Made by a program: the position numbers and the translations under genes. The notes beneath the pieces were generated by a model. That model was given only the letters and a program-made list of their open reading frames with translations, was not told the origin of the DNA and did not search any database. This document shows, piece by piece, positions 16,543 to 25,243 of a stretch of 64,000 bases of DNA (positions are counted from its first letter, which is position 1; each line of letters opens with the position of its first letter). The DNA is from Castellaniella sp044508625 (GTDB lineage Bacteria; Pseudomonadota; Gammaproteobacteria; Burkholderiales; Burkholderiaceae_B). The stretch is taken from NCBI GenBank assembly GCA_044508625.1, contig JBIQHJ010000009.1, positions 1-64,000 of the forward strand, written 5' to 3'.

Positions 16543-19500
16543 TCACGCCGCCACGGCGGAGGCTGTCTTCGCGGTCTTCGCGGCCTTCGCCGGACGCTCG
16601 TTGGAAGGCGGAACGCCCTTGATCTGCACATTTCCCTTGAGGCCGGCCGGCGGCGTCCAGGGCTCCATTTCGACGAGGCACGAGTTGGCGGCCATGCCCT
16701 CCGTGCCCTTCTGCTGGGGCCGCGGCGGCGTCAGCACGTTGGCGCAGCCCGAGCGGTCCGAGACCTCGCCATCGCCATGCGAGGGCACCGGGTCGTAGTC
16801 GGCGTTCGACTCGAAGGTCTTCATGATTCCCGCGCCGACCAGCGGCGACACGTCGGCGACGAAGATCACGGAGCCGCGGTCATTGAAGACGCGGATGAGC
16901 TGGTGGTGCTTGATGCCCCGGGCGGCCGCGTCGCGCGGATTCACCTTCATCACCCAGTAGTAGTAGCCGTCGACGTAGATGCGGTGATCGTCGATGTCGT
17001 TGATCACGCTGTCCTTGCCGTCGCCATAGGTATGGAAGCTGTAGCGCGGGTGGGTGGAGATCATCTGCAAGGGGTATTTCTCGTAGAGCTCCTTGGCATG
17101 CGGGCCTTCCCAGGCGGGAATGTATTTGTTCAGCGCCGGGCGCTCCGGATTGTCCGGCTGTCCGCGCTTGAGCGAGTTGGAGACGAACTCGATCTTGCCG
17201 GACTGGGTCTCGAGTCCCTTGCCGAATTCGCCCGAGAACTGCGACGGCAGGGGATGGGGCTCGGGGATGTCCTTGTGGCGATCCTCCGCGAACCAGCGCA
17301 TGGAAACCGCCGTGCGTGTCTTTTCCGGCTCGGACGGGAGCACGTAATACCCTTTCTTGACGAACTCCTTCCAGCTTATGTGGTTGGGCAGGTCGGTGGA
17401 ATCGAAGATCCGCTTGCACCAGTCCAGCTCGCTGCACCCCTCGGAGAACACGGCGCCCAGCCCGAGGCGATGGAGGATTTCCAGGAAGATCTGGTAGTCG
17501 GATTTCGATTCGCCCAGCGGCTCGATGCACTTGTGCTGGAACGTGACCACGCGATGGTTCAACTGCGACTGATTGTGGTGGATGTAGCCGGCGCAGTTTG
17601 CCCATTCACTGATGTCCCAGCGCTCGAAGCTGGTGCATGCGGGCAGGATGATGTCCGCGAATTTCGCATCGCCCTCGAACCATATCGACTGGTTCACCAC
17701 GCATTCGATCGAGGGGTGCCGGTAGGATTTCTCGAAGCGCGAGGAATTCGCGATGGTGCCGAAGGTCGACCCGCCATAGCGATAGATCATGTGGATCTTG
17801 GAGTACCCCGGCATCGGGTACGTGAAGGGCGCGAACTGCGCCTCCATCGAGGACCCGTCCCACATGTAGCCGACCGATTTCCCGTCGATCACCGCGTCGG
17901 GCAGGCGCTGGCGCGGGATCATCTGCTTGACCGGGTTCATGGTGATGATGTGCGGCATCCGCACGTAATTGTTGATGGCCGAGGCGGTGCCGACCAGGTC
18001 GCCCGATATGCCGCCCTCCGCGTATCCCGGGAAATAGAACTCGTAGTCCAGCGGCGCGCCGAACTGCAGGCAGCCGAAATTGATGCCCGGCTTGCCCCAT
18101 CCCTGCATGGCCATCATCAGGATCATGCAGCGGGCCCACTGGGACCCGGTGGCGTTGCGGGCCGCGCCGCCCCAGCCGGCGCCCAGCCCCCCGGCGGAAA
18201 GATAGGTTTTCTTGGTGCCCCAGGACCTCGCCAACGCGCGGCAGACGTGGGCGGAAACGCCCGTCTCGGCCTCCTGCCATTCGGGCGTCTTGGCCACGCC
18301 GTCCGTCTTGCCCAGGAGGTAGTCGCTCCATTCCTCGAAGCCGGTCGTGCGCGCGGCCACGTATTCCTTGTCGTACAGGCCTTCGGTCAGCCAGACCCAC
18401 ATGATGGCGGTCGCCAGGGCGGCGTCCGTCGCCGGCCGGATGGAGATCCACTTGCCGCCCAGGAGCTGCGCCGTGGGGTTGAGGTGCGGGTCGATGTGCA
18501 CGAACTCGATGCCCAGCGACTTGGCCCACAGCCTGCGCTGCGCGCCTTCGCCGCCGGCGTACAGGCCGTTGGTGGACTCGGGGTCGCTCGACCAGAAGAC
18601 GATCTGCTGGGCCTCCTTGAGACAGTCCTCGATCGTGCCGTAGAAGCTCGGCACGCCCAGCCGCAAGGCGTTGCCGAAATGGTGGGTCGCGCCCCAGTAC
18701 CAGCCTTCCCAGCTATCCGGGTTGTGGTGCACGCGCGTCACGCCGATCAGGTTGCCGAAACGCTGCAGGGCGCTCAGGTAGTAGCCGATATTGCCCCACT
18801 GGTGGTGGGAGGGATGGGGCACGGCGATCGCGCCGGGGCCGTGCTCTTTCTTCATGCGCTTGATCTCGTTGGCCACGATGTCGAGCGCCTCGTCCCAACT
18901 GATCCTCTCGTATCCGGATATGCCGCGGTTCTGCGGATTGCGCTCGCCATTGGGATCGAAATCCACGCGCTTCATCGGATGGAGGATTCTCTTTTCCGAA
19001 TAGACCATCGACTTGACGCCCATCGCGTGCGGGCTGGCCGTCGTCTTCCTGCGTGGGGTGAACGTCCGGCCGCGCGCATGGACGGACCAGGACGCGGCGT
19101 CCTTCTCGTCCAGGTCGATCGGCGTGTTGCGGACGATGCGCCCGTCCTTGACGTAGACGAACAGCACCCCGCCGTTGGTGTTCGTCGTGTATCGCACCGT
19201 GCCGTCGGGCATCTTGGTCCCGAACTCCAGGCCTTCCGTCAGGATGCGATTCATGAGCTGCATGTACCACACGCACAAGTCATCCCGGCCGACGACCATG
19301 ACCCGGAAATTCTTGGCGGCGTGGACGACCTCGCCCATGTCGGGATTGGGCTTCAGGAATTCCAGGGCCGTCGACAGGTCCTTGAAGATCAGCGTGACGT
19401 CCGGTTTCGGATGAATGCCGGCCTTGGATCTGACCGTCCCGTTTTTCAACAGGTAATGGCGCCCGACGCTGTCGTCCTTCAGCTTTATTTGCACGACGCA

Positions 19501-19605
19501 ATCGTGCCGCTTCATTTCAGCGGCGAATGCGGGATATTTCTTCGCTGTACGTCGAAGTACATGCGTGATCCCGAACAGAATGGTTTTCAGGAGTGCGCGC
19601 TTCAT
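16543..19605 (-). CDS. Molybdopterin large subunit, pyrogallol transhydroxylase/resorcinol hydroxylase family, with N-terminal SCP2-like domain
   Basis: This 1020-residue DMSO-reductase-superfamily catalytic subunit closely resembles pyrogallol-phloroglucinol transhydroxylase AthL and the resorcinol and 3,5-dihydroxybenzoate hydroxylases. Residues 1 to about 135 form an extra domain that looks like a sterol-carrier-2 fold (PDVTLIFKDLSTALEFLKP). The Mo enzyme proper begins near NGGVLFVYVKDGRIVR. Conserved active-site elements are His267-His268 (PSHHQWGN), Asp297-Ser298 (HNPDSWEGW; Ser is the expected Mo ligand), LDYEFYFPGYAEGG (519-532), and Cys671/Tyr674 in WANCAGYI. There is no N-terminal [4Fe-4S] motif and no Tat signal, so it is probably cytoplasmic. 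The ATG at 19605 is preceded by AAAGGAGA. It is transcribed from the sigma-54 promoter at 19728-19744. It may hydroxylate, transhydroxylate or dehydrogenate a polyhydroxybenzene; which one is not decided. Confidence 0.9.
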   Translation of the reverse strand: MKRALLKTILFGITHVLRRTAKKYPAFAAEMKRHDCVVQIKLKDDSVGRHYLLKNGTVRSKAGIHPKPDVTLIFKDLSTALEFLKPNPDMGEVVHAAKNFRVMVVGRDDLCVWYMQLMNRILTEGLEFGTKMPDGTVRYTTNTNGGVLFVYVKDGRIVRNTPIDLDEKDAASWSVHARGRTFTPRRKTTASPHAMGVKSMVYSEKRILHPMKRVDFDPNGERNPQNRGISGYERISWDEALDIVANEIKRMKKEHGPGAIAVPHPSHHQWGNIGYYLSALQRFGNLIGVTRVHHNPDSWEGWYWGATHHFGNALRLGVPSFYGTIEDCLKEAQQIVFWSSDPESTNGLYAGGEGAQRRLWAKSLGIEFVHIDPHLNPTAQLLGGKWISIRPATDAALATAIMWVWLTEGLYDKEYVAARTTGFEEWSDYLLGKTDGVAKTPEWQEAETGVSAHVCRALARSWGTKKTYLSAGGLGAGWGGAARNATGSQWARCMILMMAMQGWGKPGINFGCLQFGAPLDYEFYFPGYAEGGISGDLVGTASAINNYVRMPHIITMNPVKQMIPRQRLPDAVIDGKSVGYMWDGSSMEAQFAPFTYPMPGYSKIHMIYRYGGSTFGTIANSSRFEKSYRHPSIECVVNQSIWFEGDAKFADIILPACTSFERWDISEWANCAGYIHHNQSQLNHRVVTFQHKCIEPLGESKSDYQIFLEILHRLGLGAVFSEGCSELDWCKRIFDSTDLPNHISWKEFVKKGYYVLPSEPEKTRTAVSMRWFAEDRHKDIPEPHPLPSQFSGEFGKGLETQSGKIEFVSNSLKRGQPDNPERPALNKYIPAWEGPHAKELYEKYPLQMISTHPRYSFHTYGDGKDSVINDIDDHRIYVDGYYYWVMKVNPRDAAARGIKHHQLIRVFNDRGSVIFVADVSPLVGAGIMKTFESNADYDPVPSHGDGEVSDRSGCANVLTPPRPQQKGTEGMAANSCLVEMEPWTPPAGLKGNVQIKGVPPSNERPAKAAKTAKTASAVAA

Positions 19606-19727
19606 TCCCTGTGTTCTCCTTTCGTCTTCGTTATCCGGTCCGCTGGCCGGCCGCCATCGGCCGATCTCGGCACCCGCCCCAAGCCCGCGTCTCACGCGCT
19701 TCGGGCGTTTGTTCACAGTCCTCTCCA

Positions 19728-19744
19728 AGCAATTCCCATGCCAA
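19728..19744 (-). promoter_or_regulatory. Sigma-54 (-24/-12) promoter of the Mo-enzyme operon
   Basis: Read on the minus strand, TTGGCATGGGAATTGCT matches the consensus YTGGCACGRNNNTTGCW at every specified base except C to T at the seventh position. GG and GC dinucleotides have the correct spacing. The predicted transcript begins near 19717, about 110 bases before the large-subunit ATG. Confidence 0.8.
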
Positions 19745-19849
19745 CTCATTTTCATGGCCTTAAGCCATTGATTTCTAAACGCCTCCATGACGGCGAGCGG
19801 ACAGCGGGGGCTTACTTGCAATGACATTCCCGTCGCAAGCTGCGATTAG

Positions 19850-19944
19850 CATCTCAAAGCGCTACATGCATGGGACGGGAGTCTCGTCCGCGCCCTCCAT
19901 TCGAGATCGCCCACCCGCTGAGATAGCCAATTCAATTTGAGATG
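19850..19944. promoter_or_regulatory. Candidate enhancer: 9-bp inverted repeat midway between two sigma-54 promoters
   Basis: CATCTCAAA at 19850-19858 is repeated in inverted form as TTTGAGATG at 19936-19944. GAGAT also recurs between and after them (near 19905, 19919 and 19976). The pair sits about 85-200 bases upstream of both -24/-12 elements, a normal distance for an enhancer-binding activator such as the product of the gene at 25244-27343. Assignment as the activator site is an inference. Confidence 0.45.
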
Positions 19945-20026
19945 AACGTTTCAATGGCGGATTTCCGCCACGGGACGAGATTCCGGGATACCGATACTTT
20001 TCAAAGGGTTATATCGGTCTCGCAAG

Positions 20027-20043
20027 GTGGCATGTATCTTGCT
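20027..20043 (+). promoter_or_regulatory. Sigma-54 (-24/-12) promoter of the E1-E2-E3 operon
   Basis: GTGGCATGTATCTTGCT matches YTGGCACGRNNNTTGCW, with the same TGGCAT variant as the divergent promoter and correct GG-GC spacing. The expected transcription start is near 20053. This excludes the in-frame ATG at 20049 and supports the ATG at 20136 as the E1 start. Confidence 0.8.
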
Positions 20044-20135
20044 TATCCATGATCACCGGCCCGTTGCGGCGGTGGATCCCAGGCGATCCCGCGCACGGCT
20101 CACCCCATGACCGAACACGACCCCGAGGTACGAGG

Positions 20136-22355
20136 ATGGCAAGGATCACCAATCTGGATTACGCGCAACCGTGGCTCGAGCTCGCCTCGACCCCGCGGGA
20201 CTGGCAAAAGCTCGGCAAGGACGAACTGCTGCGCATGCTGTATTTTCAGCATATCGTCCGCACTTTCGAAGAAACCGTGCTGAGCCTCGAAAAGCTCGGC
20301 CTGGTCCACGGACCGGCGCACTCCAGCATCGGCCAGGAAGGCGGGGCCGTGGGATCGGTCATGCTGCTGGGCTCGGATGACCGGATCACCGGCTCGCACC
20401 GCGGACACCATCAGTTCCTGGTCAAGGGCATGCGACACATCGACGTGTCCTCGTACGACCCGCGGACCACCCCCCTGCCGGAGGAGGTGCGCACTTTCCT
20501 CTATCGCACATTGGCCGAGATCCTCGGCCTGTCCGACGGCTTCTGCAAGGGCCGCGGGGGTTCGATGCACCTGCGCTGGGTGGAGGCGGGCGCCATGGGC
20601 ACGAACGCCATCGTCGGCGGCGGCGTCCCCATCGCCAACGGCCTGGCCTGGGCCCAAAAGCGGCGCAAGCGGGGCGAAGTCACGTTCACGTTCTTCGGCG
20701 ACGGCGGGATGAACATCGGCGCCGTGCCCGAGTCCATGAACCTCGCCGCGCTGTGGGACCTGCCCATCTGTTTCTTCGTCGAAAACAACGGCTACGCGGT
20801 CTCCACCACCCTGGCGGAGGAAACCCGGGAAACCCGCCTGTCGTCCCGCGGAGGCGCCTACGCCATCCCGGCCTGGCGCGTCGACGGCATGGACCCGGTG
20901 GCGGTGCGGCTGGCCTCTGAGCAGGCGATCGCGCACATGCGCGCGGGCAAGGGGCCGGCCCTCATCGAGGCCGTGGTGTACCGCTACTTTCACCACGGCG
21001 GATCGATACCGGGCAGCGCCTTCGGCTATCGCAAGAAGGACGAGGAATCCACCTGGATCGCCCGCGACCCGCTGGAGCGCACGGCGCGGGAAATGAAACG
21101 CCTCAAGTGGCTGAGCGACGACGAGAACCAGGCCATCCGCCGGCACTGCGAGGACGCCATGCGGGACATCGTCGCCCGCCTCGTGGAAGGCGAAGGCTCG
21201 GGGCGCCGAATCCGGCCCGAGCTATGGCCCAGGCCCGAATTCCGCGACCAGGGACTGCGTGGCGACCTGTCCGAGTTGCGGGACGCCCGGTTCGAGGAAC
21301 TGGAAACCGCCTCCGGCCCGACCGGCGACGTGAAGTTCATGGACGCGGTGGCCAAGGTCATGGGACGACGGATGGAAACGGACGAGCGCGTCTTCTGCAT
21401 GGGCGAGGACATCCATAGGCTCAAGGGTGGCACGAACGGCGCCACGCGCGGCCTGGCCGAGCGCTTTCCCGACCGCATCGTGCCGACGCCCATCGCGGAA
21501 CAGGGCTTCGTCGGCCTGGCGGGCGGCGTCGCCCTGGACGGCGAATACCGCCCCGTCGTGGAACTGATGTATGCCGATTTCGCCCTGGTGGCCGCCGACC
21601 AGTTGTTCAACCAGATCGGCAAGGCGCGCCACATGTTCGGCGGCGAGTCGCCGATGCCGCTGGTGCTGCGCTCCAAGTGCGCCATGGGCACCGGCTACGG
21701 CTCGCAGCACTCGATGGATCCCGCCGGCATGTACGCGATGTGGCCGGGCTGGCGCATCGTCGCGCCCAGCACGCCCTTCGACTACGTCGGCCTGATGAAC
21801 AGCGCCCTCAAGTGCGAGGATCCCGTCCTGGTCATCGAGCACACCGACCTCTACAACACCACCGGCCCCGGCCCGCTCGAGGACTTCGACTACTGCATCG
21901 AGCTCGGCAAGGCCAAGGTGGTGCGCACCGGCAAGGCATTCACCGTCCTCACCTATCTGGCGATGACGCCGCTGGCGCTCAAGGTGGCCGGCGAGATGGG
22001 AGTCGACGCCGAGATCATCGACCTGCGCTCGCTCGACCGGGCCGGCATCGACTGGGCCACCATCGGCGAGAGCATCCGCAAGACCAACAACGTGGTCGTG
22101 CTCGAGCAGGGCCCGCTCACGGTGTCCTACGGCGCGATGCTGACCGACGAGATCCAGCGGCGATTCTTCGACCACCTCGACCAGCCGGTGCAGCGCATCC
22201 ACGGCGGAGAATCCTCCCCCTCGGTCTCGAAAGTGCTCGAGCGCGCGGCGCTCGTCGGCGCGGAGGAAATCGCCGCCGGCTTTGCCCGGATGATGGCCGA
22301 CCAGGGCCAGCCCATGCCCGCGGCGCCGTCGCCGGGCAACCCGATCACCGCATAA
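20136..22355 (+). CDS. Thiamine-diphosphate E1 component, fused alpha and beta (acetoin/2-oxoacid dehydrogenase type)
   Basis: This 739-residue E1 carries alpha and beta halves in one chain. The alpha half has the HRGHHQFLVKG substrate region (88-98) and the thiamine-diphosphate motif starting GDG at 188-190 and ending ENNGYAVST (Asn217-Asn218). The beta half begins near residue 405 (VKFMDAVAKVMGRRM) and includes GYGSQHSMDPAGMYAMWPGW. Such E1 enzymes cleave a C-C bond next to a carbonyl and pass the acyl group to lipoyl-E2. Acetoin enzymes usually have separate AcoA and AcoB, so the fusion is notable. Similar three-gene sets (bqdLMS, as I recall) cleave 2-hydroxy-1,4-benzoquinone in anaerobic resorcinol degraders. 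The ATG at 20136 follows GAGG and lies downstream of the sigma-54 start. Confidence 0.88.
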   Translation: MARITNLDYAQPWLELASTPRDWQKLGKDELLRMLYFQHIVRTFEETVLSLEKLGLVHGPAHSSIGQEGGAVGSVMLLGSDDRITGSHRGHHQFLVKGMRHIDVSSYDPRTTPLPEEVRTFLYRTLAEILGLSDGFCKGRGGSMHLRWVEAGAMGTNAIVGGGVPIANGLAWAQKRRKRGEVTFTFFGDGGMNIGAVPESMNLAALWDLPICFFVENNGYAVSTTLAEETRETRLSSRGGAYAIPAWRVDGMDPVAVRLASEQAIAHMRAGKGPALIEAVVYRYFHHGGSIPGSAFGYRKKDEESTWIARDPLERTAREMKRLKWLSDDENQAIRRHCEDAMRDIVARLVEGEGSGRRIRPELWPRPEFRDQGLRGDLSELRDARFEELETASGPTGDVKFMDAVAKVMGRRMETDERVFCMGEDIHRLKGGTNGATRGLAERFPDRIVPTPIAEQGFVGLAGGVALDGEYRPVVELMYADFALVAADQLFNQIGKARHMFGGESPMPLVLRSKCAMGTGYGSQHSMDPAGMYAMWPGWRIVAPSTPFDYVGLMNSALKCEDPVLVIEHTDLYNTTGPGPLEDFDYCIELGKAKVVRTGKAFTVLTYLAMTPLALKVAGEMGVDAEIIDLRSLDRAGIDWATIGESIRKTNNVVVLEQGPLTVSYGAMLTDEIQRRFFDHLDQPVQRIHGGESSPSVSKVLERAALVGAEEIAAGFARMMADQGQPMPAAPSPGNPITA

Positions 22356-22370
22356 CGGCCAGGAGGAATC

Positions 22371-23786
22371 GTGGCAACAGAAATCATCATGCCATCCGCG
22401 TCCGCGTCGATGACGGAGGGCGTACTGATGCGATGGCTCAAGCAGGACGGCGAGACCATCGCAAAGGGCGAAATCCTCGCCGAAGTCGAAACGGACAAGG
22501 CCGTCCTCGAGCTGGAGGCGGAGGCCGACGGCATCCTCAAGACTTTCGTGGCGGACGGGGACACCATCAAGGTCGGGGCCCCCATGGGTGCCCTGCTCGC
22601 GCCCGGCGAGACCCTGGAGGCCGCACCGGCCGGCGCCGCCGCGGGCACGACCACCGCTGCCATTGCCAGTACGCCCGTGGGCTCCACTGGCGGGCATTTC
22701 CCAGGCGGCGTCCCCGCGGCGCCCGCGGCCGGCGCGGGCAGTACAGCCGCCGCCGCTGCCGCCGCCACGCCCGCGGCCGCCGATACGCCCGCGGCCGCAC
22801 GCACGGAACAGGCCGGCGGCGACACCCGGATCTTTGCCAGTCCGCTCGCGCGCCGGCTCGCGCAGTTGCACGGCATCGATCTCGCCACGATCCGGGGCTC
22901 GGGCCCGCAAGGCCGGATCGTGAAGCGCGACATCGAGGCGGCCATGGGCGCCCGGCAGTCCGCCGGCCATCCGGCGGCCGTCCCGGCGACGGCCGCCGCC
23001 CCGGCGGGCGCGCCGCAGTCCGCCGCATCGCAATCCGCCGCATCGCAATCCGCCACGCCGCAGCCCACCGCCGCGCGAGCCGGAACACCATTGGCCGCCG
23101 CCTCCGGCTACGAGCTGATCCCGCATTCGTCGATGCGGCGCGTGATCGCGCAGCGCCTGAGCGAATCGAAGCAGCAGGTGCCTCACTTCTACCTGAGCAT
23201 CGATTGCCGCCTGGATGCCTTGCTGGCACTGCGCCAACAGCTCAACGGCTCGCTGCCGGACGTCAAGCTCTCGGTCAATGACTTCATCATCAAGGCCGTC
23301 GCGGCCGCGATGAAGCGCGTCCCCGCCGCCAATGTCTCATGGAGCGACGAGGGGCTCCGCCGCTATCGCGACGTCGACGTTTCGGTGGCGGTGGCGACGC
23401 CGGGCGGGCTCATCACGCCGGTGATCCGCCAGGCCGACACCAAGAGCGTGGGCGCCATTTCCTCCGAGATGAAAGCCCTCGCGGAACGCGCCCGCCAGAG
23501 CAAGCTGACCCCCGACGAATACCAGGGCGGGGGGTTCACGATCTCGAACCTCGGCATGTACGGCATCCGCGATTTCGCGGCGATCATCAATCCGCCCCAG
23601 GCCTGCATCCTGGCCGTGGGCGCGGCCGGGAAACGCCCGGTGGTCGAGGGGGACGCGATCATTCCGGCAACGGTGATGAGCTGCACCCTGTCGGTCGACC
23701 ATCGCGCCGTGGACGGCGCCGTGGGCGCGGAATTCCTGGGCGCCTTCAAGGCCCTGCTCGAATCGCCGCTCGGGCTGCTGGTCTAG
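22371..23786 (+). CDS. Dihydrolipoyl acyltransferase E2 component
   Basis: This 471-residue E2 has a lipoyl domain at residues 1-78 (lipoylated Lys43 in EVETDKAVLE), a long Ala/Pro linker, and an E3/E1-binding domain at about 152-192 (RIFASPLARRLAQLHGIDL). A second low-complexity linker contains a 15-base repeat. The catalytic domain from about 245 ends with the active-site SVDHRAVDG (His444, Asp448). It takes the acyl group from E1 and passes it to CoA. It starts with GTG, 16 bases after E1 and directly behind AGGAGG. A single lipoyl domain matches acetoin and branched-chain type E2 proteins. Confidence 0.92.
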   Translation: MATEIIMPSASASMTEGVLMRWLKQDGETIAKGEILAEVETDKAVLELEAEADGILKTFVADGDTIKVGAPMGALLAPGETLEAAPAGAAAGTTTAAIASTPVGSTGGHFPGGVPAAPAAGAGSTAAAAAAATPAAADTPAAARTEQAGGDTRIFASPLARRLAQLHGIDLATIRGSGPQGRIVKRDIEAAMGARQSAGHPAAVPATAAAPAGAPQSAASQSAASQSATPQPTAARAGTPLAAASGYELIPHSSMRRVIAQRLSESKQQVPHFYLSIDCRLDALLALRQQLNGSLPDVKLSVNDFIIKAVAAAMKRVPAANVSWSDEGLRRYRDVDVSVAVATPGGLITPVIRQADTKSVGAISSEMKALAERARQSKLTPDEYQGGGFTISNLGMYGIRDFAAIINPPQACILAVGAAGKRPVVEGDAIIPATVMSCTLSVDHRAVDGAVGAEFLGAFKALLESPLGLLV

Positions 23787-23795
23787 GAGGCATCG

Positions 23796-25193
<1,398 letters not shown>

Positions 25194-25220
25194 CGCCTGT
25201 TAATTGACCAACCCCCTTCT

Positions 25221-25242
25221 CGCCGCGCCCGCGGGCGCGGCG
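25221..25242. terminator. Perfect 22-bp GC palindrome between convergent E3 and activator genes
   Basis: CGCCGCGCCCGCGGGCGCGG plus CG forms a perfect inverted repeat between the E3 stop and the activator stop. Its position between convergent genes suits a bidirectional terminator; no obvious T-run follows either arm. Confidence 0.55.
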
Positions 25243-25243
25243 G

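Noticed and set aside
16777..19824. Open frame of about 1000 codons on the plus strand across the Mo-enzyme large subunit gene
   Set aside because: It is antisense to a clearly conserved protein, has Arg/His/Gly/Asp-rich low-information composition, and matches no family. Long antisense frames are common in DNA this GC-rich.
20049..20135. Upstream ATG at 20049 as the E1 start
   Set aside because: It lies 6 bases after the sigma-54 promoter element, before the predicted transcription start, and the added residues do not resemble E1 proteins.
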